Below, piece by piece: positions 45,775 to 57,399 of a stretch of DNA of 64,000 bases; the first letter of the stretch is position 1; every line of letters starts with the position of its first letter. Under the pieces are notes generated by a model. The model did no database searches. It saw nothing but the letters and a program-made list of their open reading frames with translations, and had not been told where the DNA came from. This stretch comes from Cycas panzhihuaensis. Its lineage: Eukaryota; Cycadophyta. Both the position numbers and the translations under genes were made by a program. The stretch is taken from the NCBI GenBank assembly GCA_023213395.1, contig CM041465.1, forward strand, positions 21,762,001-21,826,000, written 5' to 3'.

Positions 45775-48149
45775 TAGAATCACGTCTATGGGATGGTAAC
45801 TATACCTGGTTAGGATTAGGTCAGTCAATGGAAGGCTCCAAAATGAAGAGTCAATCCAACAAGTGAAGGGAAACACCCACACAAGGTGTCCCTGCATCGA
45901 AACATAGGTTCCAGACCCATGAATGGTACATAACTTCCTCTAGGTAACTTAGTTTTGGTTTTGGGGTAGCACAAATGAGGGGTATCCTTGGTTTCTTGAG
46001 TAACCTTAAAATGTAGGTCTTCCCACCCTTGGATGGCTAGAAGGGAAAGGCAAGACCTAACAAGGAAGTAGATCTTCATGGATGATGAAGGGATATGGAT
46101 AGAATGCATGTAGGTAAGTGGCACAGGAGGTACATGCTTGTAAGGGTGGTGTTGGGTAACCACCTCATGCACATGACCAGCCCAAGGTGGAAGGGTATTG
46201 GGATTGCTAAGTTGGTATGAATGTGATAGGGTTAGAGGAGGAGGTCTTAGAGGATGAATCCTCCTTGAACTAACCCACCTAAAGTGCATTTTGGGGGAGC
46301 TAAGAATGATGGTAGAAGTAATTCCCACCATTCTATGTGTGTAAGAGTCTACCTTCTATGTGCAATAGTGAAACAATATCTAATCGGTTATGTATGCAAA
46401 TAAGAGATAAAAGAAGAAGTATATATATAAAAGACAACAAAATATACTTTCTCTCGTTTTCTCTCTAATATGAACCCTTGCTCTCTTTTCACTTTAAATA
46501 AAGGGAAAGGGGACGAGAGAGGCAAACCAATCTAACATATAAGATGCATGCTAAGGGTGCAAATCCTAATAAGTTGTATGTAATCAAACAGAAAGAGGAA
46601 GAGGATATCTCCTATCTTGTGCTCTTTCCTGAAGTGCAAGCTAGTGTGCATATGCAAATGGATGGTACAAATTGGTTCCCTTTTATCTTTTCCCTTTATG
46701 TTCTTATCATGCAAACATGTAAACTTAAAAGGTAAGCAGAGAAAATATCTACAAAAGAAAGGCAACATACTTGGAAAGTGATGTGGCTGAAACGAAGTTA
46801 CCATCTTGTGCTACACCCACTTCCTCTTTTCCTTGTACCAACACACGAGAAGCTTAGGGGCTTCCTTACCTTCCCCAAAGAGAAAGGGAAGAAAGCAAGA
46901 AAGGCAAAGGAAAAGGAACTATGCTAAAAGCTGAAATGACCAAGGAAAAGGAAAGTAAAGAAATGTACCCAGATTATAGCAGTTCACCCTTCTCCACGAA
47001 TGACGTGGTAAACATATAATCAAAAAGGTTTTCTACACTTTTGCAAGGGGCTGCTAGAGTGCCAAGCAAATATATGTATATATGTAACTACTGGGCTAGA
47101 TTAGAGATAGGTCTTCTTAAGAAACTAGCAGAAAATAACAGATCTATGGTGCTTACAAGTAGATTCCTGGAAGAGTAATGAAACCTGAAGACAAACTTGT
47201 TGAAACTCATTGATAGGGTGTGGAGGTAAAAATTAGAGTGTACCCTTGTTTGGAGAAGCTTGTTGGTGAGCTTGCTACCACAGATCCAAGCTAGAGAGGG
47301 CAGATCTCAAGCTAGAGCACATGGAACTGAGGTGTTACAGGGTGTTCCTGCAGAAAACTGTCTATGAAAGAAGGAGAAGAGAGGAGAGTAGGTGGAAGAA
47401 GGGGAGGAAAATGAAGTTTTTTTGGGCTTTATACCTAACCCTAGCTTGAATGGATAATTAGGGTTAGGCTAGAACTTGAGGGGTGCCTAAGCCACATGGA
47501 AATTTCATGAAAAAAGTAAAAATTACCATGGCAAATTAAAAAATATTTTGACAGTCACCCCATGATAAACTTCGCAGTACCACAAAGTTTACCATGGTAC
47601 CGTGACATTTGCCGTAGTGCAGTGACAGAGACAAAATTAACATAGAAACAGGTGTTTGGGATCCCTGAGGGAGGGTACCCCAAGCCTAGGAGGGGTTGAC
47701 CCTCTGTCCTGGTTGTTGGGGATAGTCATATGGAGAGGATGACCTAAACTGAATGGGGTGTCAGAGCAGTAGGGTTCCCAGGAAACTGATAACTGGAATT
47801 AGGATGTACCAATCATACTTAGCAGGGTGCTAAGGACTATAATGTGGAAAAGAAGGTGTGAATTGATCACACAGGCTGAGTGATACTTAAGATAACATAG
47901 AGGTGCATAGGAGGGTTATGGAGTGCCATGGTGATTCATGTCTCACAGATCATCATAGGTTGTAAGAGTATCAAGCAATATGATCAAGCAACGGATGCAA
48001 GATGATCACTCAAATGTATCAATCAACTATGCAATGAAAAGATGCTTCAATTTACCTTTTTAAAGAAGTGGAAAAGTCAAAGCGTAGAAGCATACCTGTA
48101 CTCACCTAATTTGACTTTCCAAAAACCCATTCTCAGTAGTCAGGAAATA
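45775..48149 (-). mobile_element. T3 3' LTR (beta type)
   Basis: From TAGAATCACGTC (TG mutated to TA) to GGAAATA. Colinear with 59991-62369. No conserved frame inside. Confidence 0.9.
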
Positions 48150-48164
48150 CTGCCGCCTTGGCAG
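48150..48164 (-). other. T3 polypurine tract in a small hairpin
   Basis: The minus strand reads CTGCCAAGGCGGCAG next to the LTR. The stem is intact and the purine run carries one C. Confidence 0.75.
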
Positions 48165-48639
48165 CAGAGCCTCACAGCTTGGAGGCATAATATGACGATG
48201 AATGCTCGTAATACAATGCTAGTAGAATATATATATACAAATAATCATAATAATGGTATGAGCCAAGGGCAACGACGGGTGTCATGGTGGAATGCGTGGG
48301 TGTAGAGACAAGGACGAGACAACATAGGGGCTGCCTATGTATGACGGCATAGATAATAGGTAATGATGATGGATGAGGGGGATGCACCCATCATAAGAGT
48401 AGAATGGAAGGGTGGTGAGGACGACACATAAGATCAGACAAATATCATGAACAAAGAGCTATGTACAGACACACATCAAGAATAGTGAGAGTTTTATGCT
48501 AAGATGCTAAGAGTAGGGCGAAGAAAACAAACTTGGTGGTTGCCATAGTTTAATCTCATTAGTAGCTAGCGTTTAGAGGTGTGAATAGATCACGATGTGA
48601 AGTACTTGGTGACCTGAGACTTGGGTACCTCGGTAACCA
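48165..48639. other. T3 3' untranslated spacer
   Basis: Colinear with the T0 and T1 spacers after RNase H. Nothing else seen. Confidence 0.5.
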
Positions 48640-48839
48640 GACAAGCCTCTCAAGATAGGTTGATAAGAAGAGGAAGACGACGTTCAATGATGAGATGAAC
48701 CAGGATATCTACATCAATGTTGAGAGCCCAAGGAATGTGTTGGATATCCACAGATGGAAAATAAGCCAACAAGGACTTGGTGGTTAAGGTATTGGCTCTC
48801 AAGCATGGGAGCCACACCTGGTAGACCTGGGTGAGATGG
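48640..48839 (-). pseudogene. T3 extra RNase H, C-terminal half
   Basis: The minus open stretch 48650-48853 reads VSHLTQVYQVWLPCLRANTL, then SVDIQHIPWALNIDVDILVH, matching the VPRxxNxxADxLA end of RNase HI and the T0 and T1 copies. The first codons are next to the solo-LTR target duplication. The N-terminal half lies at 51839-52075, and the two halves join in order if the solo LTR and one duplication are removed. Confidence 0.8.
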
Positions 48840-48844
48840 GACAC
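48840..48844. repeat. Solo-LTR target duplication, left
   Basis: GACAC, identical to 51834-51838. Confidence 0.92.
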
Positions 48845-51833
48845 TGGAATCACATCTATGGGGATGATAACTACACCTAGTTGGGATTAGGACTATCGAC
48901 ATAAGGCTCCAGAATGAAGGGATCAATCCAACAAGTACAAGGAAGCACCCACATAGGGTATCTGCACATCGTAACATAGGTTTGGGACCCATGAATGGCA
49001 CACAACTTCCTCTAGGTAACTTAGTCTTTAGATTTTAAGGGTAGCATAAGCAAGGGATGTCCTCAGTTGCCCGAGTAACCTCAAAATAGGGGTCTTCCTG
49101 CCCTTGGATGGTTAGAAGGAGAAGACAAGACCCAACGAGGAAGTAGATCCTCATGGAAAAACCAAGGGATGTAGATGAGGTGTATAAGTATAATGAGGTA
49201 AAAGGGGGAGGCCTTAGTGAATAATTCCTCTAAGATCTAACCCACCTAAAAGGAATATTGGATGGACAAAGAGTGGTGACAAAAGAAGTTACCACCACAC
49301 TACCTGTGAGGGAGTCCAATTTCTATATGTAATAATGGGGCGAAGACTAGTTGTATGTGTATGCAAATGAGAGGTAAGTAAAGCATATATGTGTAAAAGA
49401 TAATAAATGTACTTTTTCTCTCATTTTCTCTTAAAGATAAATCCTTTCTCTCATTTCATTTTAAGTAAGAGAAGGAGGAAGAAAAGAGATAAACCAATAT
49501 ATCATACAAAGTGCATGGCAATGCAATTGAACAAAAAGAGGGAAGGGGATATCTCCTATTGGACACTCTTTCCTAAAGTGCAAACTAATGTGCAAATGAA
49601 TGATGCAAGTTGATTCTCTTTTACCTTATTCCTTTATGTTCTTTTCATGCAAATGTATAAATGAAAAGAAGTAAGAAAAGACTAATGAAAGGAAAACGAC
49701 GTACCTGGAAAGACGATGTAACTGAAATATGATTTCTGTCTTGCACTACACCTGCTTCTTCTTTTTCCTCTCCCAATGTATGAGTGGTGTAGGGGTTTTC
49801 TTACCTCCCCTAAAATGAAAGGAAAGAAGCAAGAAAAACACAAAGGAAAAAGGAACTATACAAAGGCTATAATAACCAAGGAAAAGGAGGCCAAGAAACA
49901 CACCTAGATTGTTGCCATTTACCCTTCTCTACAAATGGCATGACAAACCTACAATCACAAAGTTCCTTTTCCTTTCCCAAGGGGTTGCTAGGATACAAAG
50001 CAAATATATATATATATATATATATGTAATGGTAAAATGCTGAAACGCTGTAAGTTAAAGTACTTCAAATTAAGTAATCTTCCACCAAAGAATAACTCTA
50101 CATCTCCCAAGAAAACCAACAACACAAGACAAGGTGTGGGGGAGGTTAGCCTCAGAATGGATAACCCTCCAACAAGTGCACGTCCATGTTACACTTAGAC
50201 ACGGGAAACAACAAGTTGGGATAGCCTATTGGCAATAGATAGATAGTAAGGGAAACAAACAACATGAGGTTTACAAATGTTGCCTATGTTGCAAGTATGC
50301 TACGTGCAACAAATTACAACATTGGCCAAGCCAAGACCCAAGATCAATGAGGGACACTATTTAGGGCCAGAAGAGCTACCCAAGAGAGGTGTGCAAGCTT
50401 GGAAACAACACAGTAAGGGCTTCATATGCTGATATCCAATGCTAACTAATTCTGAGAGACTCCTTAGTAATGTAAGAGAGGCATAAGTGGAAGAGAGGAA
50501 AGAGGAGAAGGGGGTTTCCCTTAAGGAGCGGGCCTAATTGGGTATGGAACCCATCTTGGCTCCTTTCTCTCACTCTTTAGGATCCTCTCCCGTAGCCTTC
50601 TTGGAAAAAACTAAGAGAGGGTGGGAATATGAAGGGGGCACAAATGAAAGAAATGAAGGGACTACCTCCTATATACACTGAAAAATCAAGAAGAGAAGGG
50701 TATTCTCAATGATCTAACCTTTTATAAGATAGTTCAAAGGAAAGAAATGGAACAACAATGGAATAGTACCTACTTGACTGAGTAAGAGGTAGGTTTGCCC
50801 CTAAAAACAATAGGAAATAACAGATCTGATGTGTTTATATGGGGGTCCTTAGGAGGATGTTGCAACCTGGAAACAAACTTGATGAAAACCTGTTGAAAGG
50901 GCATAGAGGTAATACTTGGAGTAAATTCTTTCTTGAAGATGTTTGTTGGTAAGCCTACTACCATGGATCAAAGCTAAAATAGGCAGATCTTAGGCTAGAG
51001 AATATGAAACATAGGTGTTGCGGGGTATTCCTGTAGAAAACTCCTATGGAAGAAAGAGAAGAGAGAAGAGAAGGTGGACGAAGAGATGGAAAATGAGGTT
51101 GTTTTAGGCTTTATACCTAACTCTAGGCTGCATGGATGATTAGGGTTGAGGTGGGGCTCGAAAAGTGTTGAAGCCATGTGGTAGTTTCATGAAGAAAATG
51201 AAATTTTCCACAACAGATTTTAAGAAATACTAAGTGACAGTCGCCCCACAGTAAACTTCATGGTACCATGAAGTTTACCGCAGTACCATGATATTTACCA
51301 CGTTCTGATGATAAAGACCAAAATAGGGCAAAAAGGGCATGCTTGGGAGCCCTAAAAGAGAGTACCCCAGGCCTAGGAGGGGCAGGCCCTCTATCTAGAT
51401 GGCTGGGGATAGTCATGTGAAGAGGATGACCTAAACCAGATGGGGTACCGAAGTGACAGGACTCCTAGGAAACTGATAACTAGAGTAAAGATAAACCAAT
51501 CACAATCAGCGAGGTGCTAAGGTTTGTGATATGGCAAGGGTTGTGATGGATCACATAGGCTAAGTGGTGCCTAGGACAACACAGAGGTGCATAGGAGGGT
51601 TGTGGAGTACCATGGAGATACTTGTCCCATTGATCGTCATAAGATGAAAGAGTAACAAGCAGTATGATTAAGCAACAGGTGCAAGATGATCACTCAAATA
51701 CATCAGTCAGCCATGCAATGAAAGGATGCTTCAATTTATCTTTCTAAAGAAGTGGAAAAGGTAAAGGATAGAAGCATACCTTCACTTACCTATGTTGACT
51801 TGCCAAGAACCCATTCCTGGTAACTAGGAAGTA
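48845..51833 (-). mobile_element. Beta-type solo LTR inside the T3 RNase H gene
   Basis: Starts TGGAATCACATC and ends AGGAAGTA, flanked by GACAC on both sides, with no internal region. It is a solo LTR left by LTR-LTR recombination. At 2989 bases it is about 600 longer than the T3 LTRs; unmatched sequence lies at about 50030-50780. Confidence 0.9.
51251..51278. repeat. Perfect 28-bp palindrome centred on GGTACC
   Basis: The half-site GTAAACTTCATGGT is followed by its exact reverse complement. Imperfect versions occur at the same LTR position in T0, T1 and T3, and in aORF intron 1. Confidence 0.97.
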
Positions 51834-51838
51834 GACAC
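51834..51838. repeat. Solo-LTR target duplication, right
   Basis: GACAC, identical to 48840-48844. Confidence 0.92.
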
Positions 51839-52075
51839 CACAACTTAAGAGTCACAGAAGAGAACGATGGGTCCATAGTGTAACTAGAGTGCATCGGTAA
51901 GGGCCTCAATAATAGTTATGTACTTTGCTTCATTATTAGTGGCCTCAGGAAGAAAGATCCCAGAACATATAAAGTCATGTCCAAAAGGGTCACAGAGAAT
52001 CCATGCAATGATAAAAAGGCCTGGGTTTCCATGACTCCTGCCAAAGATAAAAATGAATAATGCCATAAGAAAAGA
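51839..52075 (-). pseudogene. T3 extra RNase H, N-terminal half
   Basis: The minus strand reads GRSHGNPGLFIIAWILCDPF, then FLPEATNNEAKYITIIEALT. This is the first half of an RNase HI fold with the SxGNPGP and EATNNxAEY blocks. The first catalytic Asp (TDGG) is replaced in this copy (IFGRS). It is the best preserved of the three copies in the second block. It lies next to the aORF 5' region and would be read from the element's minus-strand transcript. Confidence 0.82.
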
Positions 52076-52797
52076 ATTAAGGTCTTGGTAGAGAGAAAGT
52101 GCTCATAGGATCAGTAAGTGAAGAGGGCTCAACGATATGAACCATTGTAAGAAACTCAGGTGGTTGTTAATAAAGGCTACAAAGGGCAAGAAGACCCAAA
52201 GATAAGGCTACCCAAAGGTAGAGGAGACTATCTGGCGGATGGGAAAGAACTGATGGTAAAAAGGCCCCTTTGGGGTGTGCCAAAGGTCACTTTAAGGAAG
52301 CAAAGTATGGTCCCAAGTGGGGAGATGCTTCCTTTGGGAGTCTGAGAGGCACAAACAGGCAACAAAAATGGGTTAAGGATGGAAAAATGAGCCAAATGAG
52401 TATAAATGCAAGTATATATGGAGGTGGCATGTAAAATGAGGTGGAAGGGGCCTCGTAAGGCCAAAGAGGGGGGCACCATAAATGTACCCAGAGGGTCAGG
52501 AAAAAAAAAGAAGGCCATGGAGGTGAAATAGGAAACAGACCCAGAAGGCAAAGATGATCACGGAAGAGAAATGGTCTCAAGGGATGTCATGATCAGAGAA
52601 ACAGAAGAGGTGCTCATCAAGGCCGCCCATATATAAGGAAAACTCGACGAAAATGGAATTCATTTCCATGGGCTCATGATCAATTTAGATCCCTTCTCCT
52701 TACATAGCGGAGCACCGCCTGACTTCGAAAGAAAGCAGGGAGAGATCAGATCGTCAAATTGGGATGTGGAGACAACCAATGAGACTAGAGAGACGAG
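52076..52797. other. T3 spacer 5' of the aORF
   Basis: Colinear with T0 3991-4721 and T1 25561-26294. A minus frame near 52228-52580 is not conserved in them. Confidence 0.45.
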
Positions 52798-55181
52798 ATG
52801 GCAGTAGCAAGGCCAGATCCAGTGAGTAGATCACCCGTTCCCTGACCCATTTTGTCATTTAAGTTTTATGGCTTTTTAGTATTTTTTTTTGTAGTTTTAG
52901 GTCCCTTATAGGTGAATGGAAATCTCTTGGAGTCTGAATTAGTCCTAGCAAGAGGGAGGGACCTAGGCATTAGGTGGCCCTGGTCCTGGTGGGCCAGAGC
53001 ATGGACTACCTAGATAATTTTTTTTTATTTTTTTGGGTAGGAAACCCTCCTTAATGTGGGGGTATGACTGGCTCTACGACAAAGATCGCAGTACCATGAT
53101 CTTTCCCGCAGAGCCATTGAGATTATACTAAAATCTTAGTGGGCCCCATGCTAAACTTTGTGGTACCATAGAGTTTAGTATGGTGCAAAGGTAATTAAGT
53201 TGAAAAATATAAAGGATGGACCAAAGGAGAGCTAGACCTCAATTAGGAAAGAATGAGGGGTAGTCTTGAAGGCAAGCAGACAGGTTTATATGAGTTTTGA
53301 CTAGGTTTTTAGGTGTTTTGCAAGCAGTTATCACAGTGGACAATTACAAGAACATAGGAGTAGATATGCTTAGCTTCATCGAGATGATGTCTTATGGAGA
53401 CAGGCGAGTGCTATGGAGGTGTGGCCTACTGAAGGCCATTCAGACGTCACAGTATGCATTCGATCAGCACCTCCTAGTGGACATAGTCTCATATTGGGAT
53501 TGACAGAGGCATGTATTCCATCTCCCCTATGTGGAAGATGCCACAGTCACACCGGGAGATGTCTAGAGGATTCTGGGGGTACTGGTAGCATGTGTGCTAG
53601 CATCGCTAGGGGCATTACCTAGCAATGATGCTGCATACAGGGAGGTAACAATCTACTTCATAGGTCAGGACTGGTGGGAGAGGAGGTACATTCCTACACA
53701 GAGTATGATTATGTCTAAGATTCCTTGGGTGAGGAAGTTGATTGCATTATACATTCTGTTCTAGATATCCTAGAAACAAAATTATAGAGATATACCCGGT
53801 AGGTAGATGGACACTGTGAGGAGATGTGAGGTCAGGAAGAGGTTAGATTTGGCTATACTAATAATGGTAAACTTAATTACCCAACTAAATGCCATCAAGA
53901 TGGTTGGCAAAGGAGGTTTATCATATAGCATATTGTTGCAGTGTTGGTTCTTTGATCATTTTAGAGTAGTGGCACCATCAGGAGGACCACATTTAATTTT
54001 AACATGGGCTCCCATGGTCCACAGGTGGCAAACTTGATTTAGGAGAACTAAGGACCAAGCACATGTCCAACATTCAATGGAGGCTACATCACTAGACCTC
54101 CTCACCATAGTAGACTATACAACAGATCCATATAGGGGGCTGAGGTGGGATAGTGATGATAAGGCAGGAGGAGCATGAAGTACCCCTAGCAATGGAGATG
54201 ATGATGATGGAGGTGATGGGGCTAGCCCATCAGGAGTAGCAGATGGAGAGGTGGGTCCATCAGGGACCGTGGGAGGAGAGGCAGGACCATCAGGAGCCAT
54301 AGGAGGAGAGGCAAGTCCTTTAGGGACTACAAGGAGAGGTGGAGCACCATAGACACCAGTCCAGAGGTTGAGAATAGTGAGGAGAGCCCAAGTAGCGATA
54401 GCACTAGTAGAGAAGGGTGGAGGTGCCCCAGTAGGCCAGGTGATCAGTGAGGTGGTACCAAAGCAAGAGGAGGTACCAGTAGCAGGGGGAGGACCTGAGG
54501 AGGAGGTGATCATTCGAGTTGGGGAGCCGGCAATCCCAACAAGTGAGATGCTACCTTTTCCTGTCATCTTTAGATCATTAGATATCTAGTCGCTTTGTTC
54601 TGTTTAGTGTACATATGAATATATATATACTAACACATGGCATGTTGGATTTCATAGGAGTGGTGGACATCAAGAGGTTGGTTGAGCCAGTAGTCTAGGA
54701 GATGTTCCCCTAGGCCTACGCAAAGGGGCAACCCCCCATCTAGTTAGGAAATGAGCCATGGTCGGCAGGGGCCCATACGACAGCATTTGCCCCATTCGTC
54801 AGGGCTAGATACATGTAGGTAGTAGAGTCCCAGGAGCATGAGGCACAAGTGGGATGACTACAGGGAGAGCTGGATATGAGCAGAGCAGAGAGGGATGCTC
54901 TATGAGGTTAGGTCCAAGCTTTAGAGGCTTAGGGAGGAACAGGTGGTGATGTATAGAGTCGCATCAGGATAGCGGTGCTAGAGGAGCGGCTCTAAGGAGT
55001 GTAGGGTGAGAGGGATCGTATCCAAGCACAATACAATCAGTTGGTGGACTAGATAGCGTCAAGGTCATCGCAGAGTAGAACATATACCCACATGGCAGCG
55101 ATGACCCTGAGGAGGCCTCAGGATGAGGGAAGTGAGGAAGGGAGCTCCCAGAGGCATAGGAGGAGTCTGGGAGGCATGTGA
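52798..55181 (+). pseudogene. T3 antisense gene (aORF), three exons, best preserved
   Basis: Exon 1 52798-52821 (MAVARPDP, donor GTGAGT). Intron 1 52822-53323, whose acceptor now reads GCAA instead of GCAG. Exon 2 53324-54542 has VDNYKNIGVDMLSFIEMM, then QHLLVDIVSYWD, RHVFHLPYVEDATVTPGDV and ILGVLVACVLASLG, which match the plant mobile domain pattern (FHLPxGExTVTLxDV-xLLGL). An Asp/Gly/Pro linker (54150-54500) follows. Intron 2 is 54543-54657, with a CTAAC branch-like word at 54628. Exon 3 keeps one frame for about 500 bases (AQVG, LQGELDMSRAERDAL, ERDRIQAQYNQLVD), probably a coiled coil, interrupted only by TAG, TGA and TAA codons. Function unknown; a nuclear or silencing-related role would be speculation. 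Confidence 0.68.
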
Positions 55182-56030
55182 TCCCCATGAGAGGGATCAC
55201 ATAGACTAGGAGATGATGCTCTAGGAGCAGGATAACATGAGAGAGTAGGACACACCAATTTTAATTTGGGAAAGCACCAGACCTCCAGGGAGTCACCATA
55301 TGTTACCACATGATTGTACTCCTCCCTGCAAGGATTCTAACTTCCCACAGATGATGTACCATACCATTTGTATGATATGACACATGATGATTTTATGTAT
55401 ATAGATGGGGCCATTGGCATCCCATTTGATATATGCTAATATGTGTGATGACACATGATGATGGATGATGTTGCATTTGCTTTTATATGTATATTTGTGT
55501 GTATATGTATGAGGGTTCATAGATGCACGAGGAGTTATAAATCATGATATTTTTAAGTTGATTATTTTATAGCTTGCGTTTGAGGTTTGTTTGAGTTGCA
55601 CACTCTTCCTTTCACGTAAGGCCACATTCCTAGCATGCACACACACGATCACCATGAGCATAAGTAATGGACATATGTGAGGCTAGGAGATAGGGTGACA
55701 TACATATCCATATAGGATCCTAGCGAGATATGCAAAGGAAGCACTAGTATGAAGGGAGTGACGATACTCCAATATGCCATCCTATTTGGGGAATGTTTCC
55801 CGGCTCAGGAACATCAAGGACAATACACCCAATTAGGAAGATGGGGCCTCCTCGAGAAGAAGGGGACAAGGGGTTCCACAGGAGGAACCCAAAAAGTAAG
55901 AAGGTCACCCTAAGCTACCATTCCACCTGTGACTAAGGGGAATGGGGACGTGCCTAAGGTGGTAGTTTAGGCTCATTTTAGAGTGCAATGAGAGGAGTAT
56001 GAAGTATTTCTAGTCCACACAAGGGTAGGG
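55182..56030. other. T3 spacer after the aORF, up to the pol deletion junction
   Basis: Colinear with T0 18461-19340. It contains the GGTAGTTTAGGCTCATTT segment at 55960-55978 and a remnant of the integrase end (CACATGTAGAA near 56037). Other frames are not conserved. Confidence 0.5.
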
Positions 56031-56659
56031 GTAGTCACATGTAGAATTAGAGATAGGTGACGAAGGGTAGGCCCTGTGTGGATAGGCCTATAAGCAAAAT
56101 GGTTTTGGACAAAACCATATGAGTGCAACAGACTTGACACGTGACAGGTCATGTGATAGGGTTGCATCTGAGTAGGAGTGGCCCTAGTCCTGGGTAAGGA
56201 TCTAGAGCACAAAGAAGAAGTACTTCTGCGAGTGGCTCGTCGATGCAGATGCCTACGTGAAACCACTTGGGGAGGGTGAGAAGGTGAAAGAAGTGGCTGG
56301 TTTGGAACCAGTGGCTTGGGAGCCAATGTAGAATGAAGAGAAGAGGGAATATCCAATTTGGATATCTCCCTAGGTGTGCATAAAACCAAGGTGACATGCT
56401 AAGGAGGGGGCTCATAACCCTCACTATTTAACTCAGAATCACCCATGATAGCTAAGTAACCATAATTACCTACACCAATACGGGTAAGCCTAACTAGGCT
56501 TGGCTCATGACAAGGCATAAGTTTTGACTGATGAAGGTTGATTTCCTGAAACAAAGGCCCCACGTAAGGGATAACCTCCTCAAGATCACTATCTTCATCA
56601 TGGAAGGTAGCCTAGTAGGCTGGATGAGAAGTGTAAGATGGTATAGGCACACATGCGAA
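56031..56659 (-). pseudogene. T3 protease-RT linker; RT, RNase H and integrase deleted
   Basis: Minus-strand sequence after protease corresponds to the T1 linker 31700-31980 (VGNYGYLAIMGDSELNSEG against VGSYGYLTVLSDDESNGED). It then runs into the end of the integrase gene with no RT or integrase core between. The junction is near 56040. The 138-codon open frame at 55973-56389 is antisense-neutral linker sequence and has no partner elsewhere. Confidence 0.7.
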
Positions 56660-57010
56660 AACCTTAACTCATCTTTCATGGACAAATTTAAGTTGCCCCC
56701 AATGCAAGGAGCAGATTGCTCCCATTTGGTCAAGCCACGGTCGGCCCAACAAGAGGTTATACTCCATATTGATATCAAGTACAACAACTTCGACAGAAAT
56801 AATCTTCCCTCCCAAGGTGAGGGAGAGAGAGACTATCCCTAAGGGGGACTTCTCAGTCCTGTCATACCCTTGGCATTTCTAAGGGATAGACTTAAGAGCC
56901 ACTATGCCCAGCTCCTTGAGCATGCGTATAGGTATGACATTAACTAAGGAACCATTATCTATGATGGTCCTCTTTATGATAAAATCGGGAGTGCTAACAA
57001 AAATGACAAA
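56660..57010 (-). pseudogene. T3 retropepsin-like protease
   Basis: The minus strand reads KRTIIDNGSLVNVIPIRMLK near 56915-56980, keeping the catalytic Asp-Asn-Gly. Then come KCQGYDRTEKSPLG and VVVLDINMEYNLLLGRPW, ending WLDQMGAICS near 56710-56740. It is the least damaged protease of the window, with a single stop near 56880. It follows the gag linker directly. Confidence 0.85.
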
Positions 57011-57399
57011 TGGGTAATACAAAAGCTTCTTCCATTCACTAGGAGATGGGAGATCTCAGGGATCGAATGAGATGATAGGTGGTCCATGGGAGGTGACGCC
57101 TACTGCATGGATGGAAGCATCTTATTGGCCAAGAGCTTTAAGAAGAAGAGCACGTTACTCATGATAACTTCTTAAGACATCCATCAAGTACATCCCTGTG
57201 ATGACGATGTGAAACTCGTGAATGATAGAGAAGGGCTTCCCCTTCGTGGTAGGTTGGGGAAGCACCCTTCAAAAATCATAATGGCCTAGGTGCATGAGAA
57301 TGGTCATGGGAAGTGCAGGGATTTATGGAGGAGGGACCTCCAGAAGAGGATCAGGGTGAGGTGTGGAAGAAGAGGCATCATTCACCTCTTTAACTACTT

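Noticed and set aside
53324-54542. Mobile-domain-like sequence as a host gene
   Set aside because: The same gene with the same borders occurs at 16513 and 26814 within related elements, so it belongs to the transposon family.
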